Position numbers and translations under genes: made by a program. Below the pieces are notes generated by a model. It was not told the DNA's origin and searched no databases. It saw nothing but the letters and a program-made list of their open reading frames with translations. A DNA stretch of 64,000 nucleotides from Gammaproteobacteria bacterium (GTDB lineage Bacteria; Pseudomonadota; Gammaproteobacteria; HK1), in the NCBI GenBank assembly GCA_012103455.1, contig WLWT01000001.1, positions 3,355,288 to 3,419,287 on the forward strand, in the 5' to 3' direction. This document shows, piece by piece, positions 45,948-54,705 of this stretch; within the stretch, counting starts at the first letter, position 1; each line of letters opens with the position of its first letter.

Positions 45948-46433
45948 ATGGATGTCGCATTGCGCCTTAGACTGGAGGACTTTTTTATCGATTACGCGCA
46001 CGCCGTGGATGATGGTCATGTCGCCAAATGGCCGTCATTTTTTACCCGTGAAGGCCGCTACCAGATCACCAGCCGCGAAAATCACCAAGCCGGTTGGCCC
46101 ATCGGCATCATGTTGTGCGAAGGGCGCGCCATGATGGAAGACCGCATGCTGGCTTTGGCGACGGCCAACATCTTCGAGCCGCACACTTATTGCCACCAAT
46201 TGAGCCGGGCGCGGTATTGGCGGCGCGGCGATGGCATGATCGAAGCACGCAGCAATTTCAGCGTGATCCGTACTATGCAAGATGGGCGTATGGAGGTATT
46301 CGCCGCTGGCAAGTATCTCGACGAGATAGTTGTCGATGAGGGGGGCGGTGCGAACGATGGACCGAAGTTTTTAAGCCGCACCGTGGTGCTCGATTCGAAG
46401 CGGGTGGATATTTTGCTCGTCTATCCGCTTTGA
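45948..46433 (+). CDS. Ring-hydroxylating dioxygenase, beta subunit
   Basis: A 161-residue NTF2-fold small subunit, with FFIDYAHAVDDGHVAKWPSF near the start and FLSRTVVLDSKRVDILLVYP at the C-terminus, the usual family ends. It packs with the alpha subunit into an alpha3beta3 enzyme. The ATG at 45948 was chosen as the first after the alpha stop that matches family length. It converges with the SDR at 46447 with only 13 bp between the stops. Confidence 0.87.
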   Translation: MDVALRLRLEDFFIDYAHAVDDGHVAKWPSFFTREGRYQITSRENHQAGWPIGIMLCEGRAMMEDRMLALATANIFEPHTYCHQLSRARYWRRGDGMIEARSNFSVIRTMQDGRMEVFAAGKYLDEIVVDEGGGANDGPKFLSRTVVLDSKRVDILLVYPL

Positions 46434-46446
46434 AATACCGGTGGAG

Positions 46447-47220
46447 TCATTCGATACCTGCACGCGCCAACAAGCCCGCATCATCAATACTTACCTCTCC
46501 CACCAGTTCATCTGCCGCCGCCGTACACAAATAGGCAATAACCTTGGCCGGTACCTCCGGCTGGCGGTGCTGGCCGGGGGTGAGCTTGGAAATCGGGTTG
46601 ACCCCGGAGGCACGAATCACCCCCTGCATTGCGGTATCGACGGTACCTGGCCGAAAATTGAACACACGAATGCCATCGGCGCCATGTTCTAGTGCCAAGG
46701 ACATGCCCAGCATACGCAGGGCGGCTTTGGACACGCAGTACGCGGTCCAGCCTTCCAAGGGCCGCTGGGCCGCGCCGGATGAGACGTTGATCACGGTGCC
46801 ACCGCCTCGCTTTTTCATCTGTGGCAACAGCGCCTGCATCAGGTTCAGCGGGCCGGTGACGTTAATGCTGAATGTGCGCTCGAACTGCGCCGGCGCCACG
46901 CTGGCAAGTGCTGCGATAGGTTCCACTACACCCGCGTTGTTGATCAGTATGTCCACAGGTCCAAGCCGTGCCTCGACCGCATTGACTGCGGCATCGACCG
47001 AGGCGCGATCGGCCACATCACAGCGTACCGCCAGCGCCCGTCCACCGTTTCCTGCAATAACCGCCGCGGCCCGCTCGCAGGCCGCCCGATCGCGCGCGGC
47101 AAGCACCACCGCGGCGCCCCGCTTCGCCAGCACCGCCGCACAAGCCCGGCCGATACCGCGGCTGGCGCCGGTGATGAATGCCACTTTGCCTGCGATCGAT
47201 GAGGTCGATGGTTCGTTCAT
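46447..47220 (-). CDS. Short-chain dehydrogenase/reductase
   Basis: A 257-residue classical SDR: TGASRGIGRACAAVLA dinucleotide loop, NNAGV, catalytic Ser in NVSSGA, and YCVSK (Tyr, Lys). A diol or ketone substrate in the same catabolic block is plausible but unproven. The ATG at 47220 (MNEPSTS) is preferred over an upstream in-frame start that would overlap hyuB. It is divergent from hyuB with a 76-bp gap that must hold both promoters. Confidence 0.88.
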   Translation of the reverse strand: MNEPSTSSIAGKVAFITGASRGIGRACAAVLAKRGAAVVLAARDRAACERAAAVIAGNGGRALAVRCDVADRASVDAAVNAVEARLGPVDILINNAGVVEPIAALASVAPAQFERTFSINVTGPLNLMQALLPQMKKRGGGTVINVSSGAAQRPLEGWTAYCVSKAALRMLGMSLALEHGADGIRVFNFRPGTVDTAMQGVIRASGVNPISKLTPGQHRQPEVPAKVIAYLCTAAADELVGEVSIDDAGLLARAGIE

Positions 47221-47296
47221 ATGTGGTTTAACCTTGTTGAGTTGGCCCGCTTGAGCTTTCTGCTTGCCAGCTTTCTGCTCGCCTTGGATATTGCCG

Positions 47297-48967
47297 ATGA
47301 CTGACATAGACCCGATTACCGCCTCCGTCGTCCGCCACCGTTTGGTGGGCACCGTGGAGGAGATGGGTGAAGCGATGCTGCGCACCTCATTTTCGCAGAT
47401 CTTGAATTCATCGCGGGATTTCTCAACCGCCATCTGCGATGCCGAGGGGCGCCTCGTTGCCCAGGCCGAGCATATCCCGGTGCATGTGGGCGCCTTGCCC
47501 ACGGGCGTTGTGGCGGTGATGGAGACCTTCGGCGGCGATGTGCATCCAGGCGATGTATTCCTGCTGAATGATCCCTATCACGGCGGCAGCCATCTACCCG
47601 ACCTAACCGCTTTCGTGCCGGTATTCGTGGACGGCGAACTGGCTTTTTGGACCATCAACCGGGCGCACCATTCGGACATAGGCGGCGCCACCCACGGCGC
47701 CTACAACGCGGCGGCCGAGGAGATTTGGCACGAAGGGCTGCGGGTACCGCCGCTGCGTCTTTACGATCGGGGCGAGGTACGGCAGGACCTACTGCATATG
47801 TTGGCGGTGAATGTGCGCCACCCGCGGGATTTCAAAGGCGATCTGTACGCTCAGATCGGCTCCGTTCACCTGGGTGAGCGGCGGCTGACAGCGCTGGTGG
47901 AGGAATTCGGCGCGGGCACTGTTCATGCCGCCGTCGAGCACATCCTGGATGCGGCGGAGCGCGAGGCACGCGACATTATCCGCGGCTGGAAAGACGGCGT
48001 TTACCGTGGGCAAGCGGTGTTGGATGATGACGGCAGAGGCCATGACGACATCACCATCCGCGCCACCGTTACCGTCAAGGGCGCGCAGTTGCGCGTCGAT
48101 CTGTCCGAGTCCGATAAGCAGGTGCAGAGTTTTCTCAACTCCTCCTACGCCAATATGCGCTCCGCCGTGGCCATGGCTTTGGCTTTCTTGTTCGACCCGC
48201 ATACACCGAAGAACGATGGCGCGCTGAGGCCACTCGAGATCATCGCTAAGGAGGGCACCATCGTCTGGGCTAAAGCAGGCGCCCCGGTCGCCCTATCCAC
48301 CTCCCACTGTGCCCAGGAAATCATCGAAGCCGTGGTGGACGCGCTGAGCGCGGCCTGCCCTGAGCGCACCATGGCGGGCTGGGGCCGGCGGTTGCGCATC
48401 GCCATCAAGGGCGATGATCCGCGCAGCGCTCAGCCATTCATCTGGCATCTGTTTCACGCCCGGCCGGGTGCCGGCGCCTGCTGCGGCGGCGATGGCTGGC
48501 ATGGCAGCGGAGAGTGGCATTGCGCCGGCGGACTGAAGTTCGGCTCGGTCGAAGTGGCGGAAGTGCGTTTTCCTCTATTGTTCAAGCGGCACGAATATCT
48601 GACCGATTCCGGGGGCCGTGGCGAATACATGGGGGGCGCCGGATGCAGCCTCGAATTAGCTCTAGAAACAGACACCGCCTGTGTCGCCAACACGGCGGGC
48701 GACGGTCTGCGCCATGGCGCCCGTGGCCTGATGGGTGGCGAGGACGGCAGGCCTCACCGCTATGTGCTGCACCGTCCCGGTGAGGAACCGCTGCCACTTG
48801 CCAGCAAACAAGAAGGCGTGCACGTACCGGCCCGCTTTACCTTTGAAGTGCACTCCGGTGGCGGCGGCGGCTGGGGCGAGCCGGCAAAACGCCGCCAGGC
48901 GGCTATCGACGATGACGTGCGCAATGGCTTTGTCACTGCACGCGCGGCCCGGAAAATGCGCTCATGA
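47297..48967 (+). CDS. hyuB: Hydantoinase B / oxoprolinase-type subunit
   Basis: A 556-residue HyuB-family protein that forms an ATP-dependent hydantoinase, oxoprolinase or acetone-carboxylase-like complex with HyuA. Family motifs include NSSRDFSTAICDAEGRLVAQ at the N-terminus, NDPYHGGSHLPDLT and SDIGGATHGAYN in the middle, and a glycine-rich C-terminal HSGGGGGWGEP. The ATG at 47297 (MTDIDPI) is the family-like start. Its stop overlaps hyuA by 4 bp (ATGA), so the two are translationally coupled. Confidence 0.92.
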   Translation: MTDIDPITASVVRHRLVGTVEEMGEAMLRTSFSQILNSSRDFSTAICDAEGRLVAQAEHIPVHVGALPTGVVAVMETFGGDVHPGDVFLLNDPYHGGSHLPDLTAFVPVFVDGELAFWTINRAHHSDIGGATHGAYNAAAEEIWHEGLRVPPLRLYDRGEVRQDLLHMLAVNVRHPRDFKGDLYAQIGSVHLGERRLTALVEEFGAGTVHAAVEHILDAAEREARDIIRGWKDGVYRGQAVLDDDGRGHDDITIRATVTVKGAQLRVDLSESDKQVQSFLNSSYANMRSAVAMALAFLFDPHTPKNDGALRPLEIIAKEGTIVWAKAGAPVALSTSHCAQEIIEAVVDALSAACPERTMAGWGRRLRIAIKGDDPRSAQPFIWHLFHARPGAGACCGGDGWHGSGEWHCAGGLKFGSVEVAEVRFPLLFKRHEYLTDSGGRGEYMGGAGCSLELALETDTACVANTAGDGLRHGARGLMGGEDGRPHRYVLHRPGEEPLPLASKQEGVHVPARFTFEVHSGGGGGWGEPAKRRQAAIDDDVRNGFVTARAARKMRS

Positions 48968-51006
48968 TGCGCTTGGCCATAGACGTTGGCGGCACTTTTA
49001 CCGATGTGGTAGCCGTCGATGAGGCCGGCACGGTGACGTTCGTCAAGGTGCCGAGCACGCCCCACGACCAGTCCCTAGGCGTGATGGACGGTATTGCACT
49101 AGTGGCCGGCCGGCTGAGTGTGCCGGTCGCAACGCTACTGTCGCGTACCGAACGCATCGTGCACGGCATGACCGTGGCCACCAATGCCCTCATCGAGCGC
49201 AAAGGCGCACGGGTCGGCTTGCTGACCACCGCCGGCCACCGGGATATTCTGGAGATGCGCGAAGGGCTCAAGCCCGAGCGCTACAATCTGCGCTTGCCGC
49301 GCGCCGCGCCGCTGGTGCCGCGGCATCTGCGCCTGGGTGTGCGCGAGCGGCTACGGGCTGACGGTCGAGTAGAAATACCACTGGACGAAGCATCACTGGC
49401 CGCGGCCATCGGCGAACTCGAACGCGCCGGTGTGCAAGCCGTAGCGGTCGGCTATCTGCACGCTTACCGGGACGATAGACACGAGCGGGCCACCCGCGCC
49501 CGGTTGGCCGAAGCCATGCCGCAGGCATACGTCTCGCTGTCCAGCGAAGTATTGCCTCAGATCAAAGAATATCAACGCTTATCCACCACGGTGGTGAATG
49601 CTTATGTAGGACCGGCCATACGCTACTATTTGCGCGGACTCGAAAGCCGCCTGGCCGCCGCCGGCTACTCCGGCGCCCTGCTCATCATGCTGTCCCACGG
49701 CGGCGTTGGCCCAGTGGATGAAGCCATCCGGGTAGCCGCGGCCACGGTACTTTCAGGACCCGCCGGGGGATTGGCCGGCGCCCGCCATGTAGGCGCCGCT
49801 CTGCTGGAAGCACCCGATCTCATCGGCTTGGACATGGGCGGCACTTCCACCGATATCTCGCTGGTCGTCGGCGGCCAGGCGCAGTTCTCCCCGGAGCGGA
49901 TCATCGCTCATCAGAGCATTGCTCTGCCGAGTCTGGACATCATCACTCTGGGCGCTGGCGGCGGCTCCATCGGTCACACCAAAGGCGGCCTGCTTCAGGT
50001 AGGGCCCGCCAGCGCCGGCGCGCAACCGGGTCCGGCCTGCTACGGGCTGGGCGCAGAGCACGCCACCGTCACCGATGCGAGCGTGGTACTCGGGTATCTG
50101 GATCCGGACCGCTTCCTCGGCGGGACGGCGCGCTTGGATGCGGCAGCCGCAGAAAGAGCTTTGCGGGCGCTAGGTGCGGAACTCGGCTTGGACGCCGTAC
50201 GTACGGCAGAAGGTATGCACCGGGTCGTCAATGCCCATATGGCTGAGGGGATCCGCTTGGCCACGGTGCGGCGCGGCATCGATCCCAGACGCTTCGGGCT
50301 GGTGGGTTTTGGCGGCGCCGCCGGTCTGCATGCCACCGATCTGGCCCGCGCGCTACGAATACGCCGGGTCATCATCCCCCGCTACGCTTCCGTGCTCTGC
50401 GCCTGGGGTATGCACGCAACGGAGCTGCGTTTCGCAACGAGCCGCTCCCATGTGGGCGCAACCGGCCGGTTGGAGCCGGCGCTGCTCCGGCAAACCTACG
50501 CACAATTGGAAGCGCGCGGCACGGCACGGATGCGAGCTTGGTTCGATGGTTCCATCGAATGCCGCCGCTCGGCCGATATGCGCTACGGGGAGCAGATCCA
50601 TGAGATCGACGTCAGCCTTGACGGCATCGACTTGGACGATACGGAGCACTCGAAAAGCGCACTCAAGGCGGCATTCGAGGCCCGCCATCGCGCCCTCTAT
50701 ACCTACGCTCTGGACGATCAGGACCCTATTTTGATCAACGCCCGTGTCACCATAGCCGGCTTACTTGCTCCACTGCCAGCCGAACAGCTAGCCGCTACCA
50801 TGGACCCTGCTACACCAAGCGGTACGCGCTCCATCTATCTAGGTAGCTGGTTGGAGGCCGATGTGTATGCTTTCGACAGCATGGCGCCGGGCCAGAACAT
50901 CACTGGACCTGCGATCATCGAGTCGGATACCACCACCGTGCTCCTGCGCCGTAGCGACCGGGCGTCGCTCACCGTGCAAGGTTGCTTGGATATAGCGGTC
51001 GTTTAA
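48964..51006 (+). CDS. hyuA: Hydantoinase A / oxoprolinase-type subunit
   Basis: A 680-residue ATP-binding subunit of the ASKHA-like HyuA family. It shows IDVGGTFTDVVAVDE at the start, HGMTVATNALIERKGARVGL, the LGLDMGGTSTDISLV-type phosphate loop (GLDMGGTSTDISLVVGG), and GAGGGSIGH. The substrate of the complex (hydantoin, 5-oxoproline, N-methylhydantoin or similar) cannot be read from the sequence. It is directly downstream of hyuB and tail-to-tail with the TRAP transporter genes, which may import the substrate. Confidence 0.92.
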   Translation: MMRLAIDVGGTFTDVVAVDEAGTVTFVKVPSTPHDQSLGVMDGIALVAGRLSVPVATLLSRTERIVHGMTVATNALIERKGARVGLLTTAGHRDILEMREGLKPERYNLRLPRAAPLVPRHLRLGVRERLRADGRVEIPLDEASLAAAIGELERAGVQAVAVGYLHAYRDDRHERATRARLAEAMPQAYVSLSSEVLPQIKEYQRLSTTVVNAYVGPAIRYYLRGLESRLAAAGYSGALLIMLSHGGVGPVDEAIRVAAATVLSGPAGGLAGARHVGAALLEAPDLIGLDMGGTSTDISLVVGGQAQFSPERIIAHQSIALPSLDIITLGAGGGSIGHTKGGLLQVGPASAGAQPGPACYGLGAEHATVTDASVVLGYLDPDRFLGGTARLDAAAAERALRALGAELGLDAVRTAEGMHRVVNAHMAEGIRLATVRRGIDPRRFGLVGFGGAAGLHATDLARALRIRRVIIPRYASVLCAWGMHATELRFATSRSHVGATGRLEPALLRQTYAQLEARGTARMRAWFDGSIECRRSADMRYGEQIHEIDVSLDGIDLDDTEHSKSALKAAFEARHRALYTYALDDQDPILINARVTIAGLLAPLPAEQLAATMDPATPSGTRSIYLGSWLEADVYAFDSMAPGQNITGPAIIESDTTTVLLRRSDRASLTVQGCLDIAVV

Positions 51007-51035
51007 CGAGGATAGGGCCGGCGAGCGGCATCACA

Positions 51036-52337
51036 CTAGCTGTGATAAACCAGATCAGGTAGCCAAGTGGCCAGGGCCGGCCAAAACACCAACAACACGA
51101 TCATCGCCAGCATAGCCACCACGAACGGCATGGCACCGATGGCCACATCGGCGAATTTGCCGCCACGCGCCCGAATACCTTGCACCACGTAGAGGTTCAC
51201 GCCGATGGGCGGTGTAATGAGTGCCGCTTCCATCAGCAACGTGATAAGAATGCCGAACCACACACCGGTAAACATGGGCTCGCCCAGGTTCATCACGATC
51301 GGAAACACCACGGGTACCGTGGTCAACATCATGGATAGGGTTTCCATGAACATACCTAGCAGCAGGTAGAACACGATCAACAAGAAGATCGTCTGCAACG
51401 CAGTGAGCCCCAACTCGGCGATGAAATTCAGCATCGCCTGAGTGATGCCCATGAACCCCAACACGAAGTTCAGGAAAATAGCCGCGAATACGATCAGCAT
51501 GATCATGGCGGTGGTACGCATGGTGCCTTCGAAAGCTTCACGCAACATCGACAGGCTCAGCGTCTTGAACGAAGCGGCAATGAGCATGGCCATACATACG
51601 CCGATGGACGCCGCTTCCGTGGGGGTAGCGATGCCGGCATAGATCGAACCCACTACCGCCGTGAAGAGCACTATGGGTGGCAGCAGATGCGGCAGCGATC
51701 GAATGCGCTCGCCCCAGGTGGTGGCCACCGGCGTGCCGCCCCATTTCGGGCGCAGCAAACAGCCGAGCACGATGGTGGCCATAAACAATAGCGACAAGAT
51801 CAAACCCGGAATAATGCCGGCCAGATAGAGTTCGGGCACCGAGGTATCGGTCAACAGACCGTACAGGATCAAGTTGATCGACGGCGGCACCAGGATGCCT
51901 AGCGTGCCGCCGGCAGCCAGCGAACCTAAAAACAAACTCTCGTTGTAATCACGCGCTTCGATCTCGGGATAAGCGACGGTGCCCACGGTCGCTGCGGTGG
52001 CTACACTAGAGCCGGAACTGGCGGCAAATATGGTGCACGAACCGATATTGGCGTGCATCAGACCGCCCGGCAACCAGGACAACCATTGAATAACGGCGGC
52101 GTACATGCGCTGCGCAATACCGGCGCGCAGCATGATTTCACCCAGCAAAATGAACATGGGAACAGCCACGAGGATAAATTCCTTGCTCTTCTCCCAGATG
52201 ATCTCGGCCATGCCGCGGGTGAGGGTGCCGCCCATGGCTATCTCATCGAGCGCAAAGCTCAAAATACCGAGCACGGCGGCCACCGGCACCGCCGCCAGGA
52301 CCAGGATCAACAACCCGAGCAGGATCCAGTTGACCAT
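51036..52337 (-). CDS. dctM: TRAP transporter large permease DctM
   Basis: A 433-residue membrane protein with 11-12 helices and family motifs such as FAASSGSSVATAATVGTVAY and GILVPPSINLILYGLLT. With the small subunit it uses the sodium gradient to import a ligand delivered by the periplasmic receptor. It is separated from dctQ by 3 bp. It converges on hyuA. Confidence 0.93.
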   Translation of the reverse strand: MVNWILLGLLILVLAAVPVAAVLGILSFALDEIAMGGTLTRGMAEIIWEKSKEFILVAVPMFILLGEIMLRAGIAQRMYAAVIQWLSWLPGGLMHANIGSCTIFAASSGSSVATAATVGTVAYPEIEARDYNESLFLGSLAAGGTLGILVPPSINLILYGLLTDTSVPELYLAGIIPGLILSLLFMATIVLGCLLRPKWGGTPVATTWGERIRSLPHLLPPIVLFTAVVGSIYAGIATPTEAASIGVCMAMLIAASFKTLSLSMLREAFEGTMRTTAMIMLIVFAAIFLNFVLGFMGITQAMLNFIAELGLTALQTIFLLIVFYLLLGMFMETLSMMLTTVPVVFPIVMNLGEPMFTGVWFGILITLLMEAALITPPIGVNLYVVQGIRARGGKFADVAIGAMPFVVAMLAMIVLLVFWPALATWLPDLVYHS

Positions 52338-52340
52338 GGC

Positions 52341-52961
52341 CTAGCGCTCCCTAGCGGTGTCCGATTGATTGACACCAGGGCCCAAGACCACATCCACACC
52401 CTGGGTTTGTTCTTCGATGGTGTCGATAATCGATGGTACGCCGGCGATTTTATTCAGCAGATCCCAATTACGCCGGGCCAAGGCTACTAGCGAATACAGC
52501 GTTACAAAAACCAGTGTGACCAAGAAAAGCGCGAGGCCAGCGAACCAAAACGCCTGCGGGATCCACTGCGGTGTGGCGAGCGTGGTAATCGCAACAGACC
52601 CTTTGGTCCATGATTGTTCGAATACAAACCAGGCGTGATAAGTCATTACCCCCATGTAGTAGAGCAGCAGGCTGAGGCCGGTAATATCCAAGATACCGGT
52701 AAGTGGCCGTGGCAAGGTGTTGTAGAGCACGTCGATACGCACATTGGACCGGTGCAATAAACAGTAGGAATAAGCCCAGGTCGTACTGGCGGCAAAAACG
52801 TAGCCGGAAATCTCATCGGAACCGCTCATGGTGACATTGAACAGCTTGCGGCTAAGCACGTCCAAAGTAACCATTACCGCCGACAACAGCAGCGCCGAAC
52901 CGCCTATCCATACGGCATATTTGGAGATCTGCTCGAGACGCCGGTGAAGCGTTGCAAACAT
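52341..52961 (-). CDS. dctQ: TRAP transporter small permease DctQ
   Basis: A 206-residue protein with four hydrophobic helices (VWIGGSALLLSAVMVTLDVL; later ITGLSLLLYYMGVMTYHAW and ALFLVTLVFVTLYSLVAL). The ATG at 52961 has GGGAGA at proper spacing. It is preceded by a stem-loop and a lone 13-bp MITE end, so it may be expressed at a lower level than the receptor gene. Confidence 0.9.
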   Translation of the reverse strand: MFATLHRRLEQISKYAVWIGGSALLLSAVMVTLDVLSRKLFNVTMSGSDEISGYVFAASTTWAYSYCLLHRSNVRIDVLYNTLPRPLTGILDITGLSLLLYYMGVMTYHAWFVFEQSWTKGSVAITTLATPQWIPQAFWFAGLALFLVTLVFVTLYSLVALARRNWDLLNKIAGVPSIIDTIEEQTQGVDVVLGPGVNQSDTARER

Positions 52962-52980
52962 GCTTGTCTCCCTGCCAAAC

Positions 52981-52993
52981 GTTAGAGGTGCCC
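52981..52993. other. Isolated MITE-end sequence
   Basis: GTTAGAGGTGCCC equals the terminal 13 bp of the A end of the MITE family, with GTTA repeated immediately after it. It sits 20 bp before the dctQ start and may be an excision or deletion scar, but 13 bp is short. Confidence 0.4.
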
Positions 52994-53080
52994 GTTAGAG
53001 AAAAAAGCCGACTTTCTGTCCTACTTTTTCCCATTCACCCAATCCGAATGGGCCGCAATGCACAATAAACCCGAACGCAA

Positions 53081-53113
53081 AACGGCGCTGCCTCAGGATG
53101 AGGCAGCGCCGTT
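53081..53113 (-). terminator. Stem-loop between dctP and dctQ
   Basis: Perfect 15-bp stem AACGGCGCTGCCTCA / TGAGGCAGCGCCGTT with a 3-base loop and no strong T-run. Such intercistronic hairpins after a receptor gene commonly protect its mRNA or attenuate the permease genes. Confidence 0.8.
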
Positions 53114-53139
53114 GTAGCGATGGAAGAGTGCGGCCCGCT

Positions 53140-54219
53140 TCAGAGCGACGCTTCGACACCGGCGATCCGGCCGATGCGCTCATTCCACTCATCGACGCAT
53201 CGTTGCGTACCGCAGCGCTTGGCCCAACGCTTGAGAACGAAGTTCTCGACCACGTTCTTCAACAGCTCGTTATCAGCACCGCTAGGCTCGACCGCAACCA
53301 TGCCGCCCGGAGCGCCGAGGTCGCAAGGACCGGAGGCATTGCAGTCCAGGCCACGTTGGTTATTCTCGGTGGTAGCCACCCACATGTCCTCTTCCAGCTT
53401 GGGCAACTCGGTCTCGAACAGTGCCTTGGTCGCATCATCGAGGTTGTTCCACACCTTCATGTTCATGGCCAGGAAAGACGAGGCATAACCGAGGCGTACC
53501 CGGATATTGTGGGTTACGACCTGATACCACTTGGCGTTGTATGCAGGCAACACACCGGTGATACCACAGTCGGCCACGCCTTTTTGCAGGGCCGGCACCA
53601 CCTCGGCGAAAGCGATGGTCACCGCGCTGCCGCCGATGCCTTCGATAAAATCGCCCAGGGTCGTGCTGTAGGTACGGATCTTCTTGCCCGACAGTGCTTT
53701 CAAGCTGACATCATCGGTCGTGTTATCGCCCAGATTGCAGAACAACTGTTGGCTAGGCCAAGCGTAGATCATCAGCAATTTGGCAGCGTATTTATCGGCG
53801 AATTCACGGGCCAAGATGTCGCGGTACGCTTCGTTGGCAGCGCGGTAATCCTTCATGTTCTGGATAACACCTGCCAGATCGGCCCCCTCGATGGCCGGGC
53901 TATCTTGCGCAACGTAGGCGGTTACGCCATGGACCGCATCGAATACGCCCAGCTTCAACAGGCGCATGATTTCGAATCCGGACAGGCCCAGCTCGGTTTG
54001 CGATTTCGCGTTCGCGGTCAATTTACCGCCGGACAGTTGCGGCAAGCGCTCTTTCCAAAACGGCCCCTCCCGCTCTTTCCAGTGGTCCAGGAAACTCCAG
54101 GTCCCCACCACCTTGAATTCACGCGCTTGCATCTGCGCCGACACAGCGCTCGTCATCGCCCCCAGGGGCACGGCGACCGCCAGCGCACCCACCGCGAATT
54201 GGCTCATAATTCCTCTCAT
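53140..54219 (-). CDS. dctP: TRAP-type periplasmic substrate-binding protein (DctP-like)
   Basis: A 359-residue receptor with a signal peptide (MSQFAVGALAVAVPLGAMTS, cleavage near SAQ). The sequence FKVVGTWSFLDHWKEREGPF and later GKKIRTYSTTLGDFIEGIGG and AVTIAFAEVVPALQKGVADC are typical of TRAP DctP/TAXI-like receptors (strand, Arg/pocket loop, hinge). The ATG at 54219 has GGAGG at 8 bp; an upstream in-frame start lies in the MITE and is rejected. MITE copy 9 ends 17 bp upstream, just before the ribosome-binding site. The order P-Q-M is a normal TRAP operon. Confidence 0.88.
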   Translation of the reverse strand: MRGIMSQFAVGALAVAVPLGAMTSAVSAQMQAREFKVVGTWSFLDHWKEREGPFWKERLPQLSGGKLTANAKSQTELGLSGFEIMRLLKLGVFDAVHGVTAYVAQDSPAIEGADLAGVIQNMKDYRAANEAYRDILAREFADKYAAKLLMIYAWPSQQLFCNLGDNTTDDVSLKALSGKKIRTYSTTLGDFIEGIGGSAVTIAFAEVVPALQKGVADCGITGVLPAYNAKWYQVVTHNIRVRLGYASSFLAMNMKVWNNLDDATKALFETELPKLEEDMWVATTENNQRGLDCNASGPCDLGAPGGMVAVEPSGADNELLKNVVENFVLKRWAKRCGTQRCVDEWNERIGRIAGVEASL

Positions 54220-54236
54220 GGCTACCTCCAGATTTA

Positions 54237-54378
54237 GGGCACCTGCTAACAATAGTCATTTTTTCGTGAGTGCAAGGAAGCACCGCGCGCGCAACCGCAG
54301 TGTATAGGTCATACCTGAGGATTCGAGCACGGCGCTGACGCCGCAATCGCGGAAAAAGTGCATTTTTAGCAGGTGCCC
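54237..54378 (+). mobile_element. MITE copy 9 (142 bp)
   Basis: Ends GGGCACCTGCTAACAAT and GCAGGTGCCC. The flanks TTTA and TTTT differ by one base. The A end faces dctP at 17 bp. Confidence 0.92.
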
Positions 54379-54705
54379 TTTTGCTTGATTCAGGGCTATC
54401 GCCCCAGTCTAGGTTAGTTATCCTTATCGGCTCGAATCATCGCCACCGCAGTATTATTTCTGCCATGATGATTCGATCAAGTATAGGCCGTTATCCACTT
54501 GAACACTCATCAACCCTGCTCAACGCGTGGCGCCATACATGACCCAGTGTAGGCGGTTTAACCGGCCGCGCCGCGAGGCTGAGGATGTGCTAATGGTGAT
54601 GATGTGCCAGAAGTAATTATATGCCTGGGGTAATTATATGCCTGGGGTAATTGTGTGCTTGGGATGACTATGTGCTAGGGGTGAGAAGGTGATAGCGGTG
54701 ATGAC
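54379..54705. repeat. Non-coding region with four 17-bp tandem repeats
   Basis: No gene in this stretch. Units GTAATTATATGCCTGGG at 54613-54629 and 54630-54646 are identical; those at 54647-54663 and 54664-54680 are diverged. It lies directly upstream of the ABC transporter gene and may be slippage products or a regulator-binding array. Confidence 0.75.
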
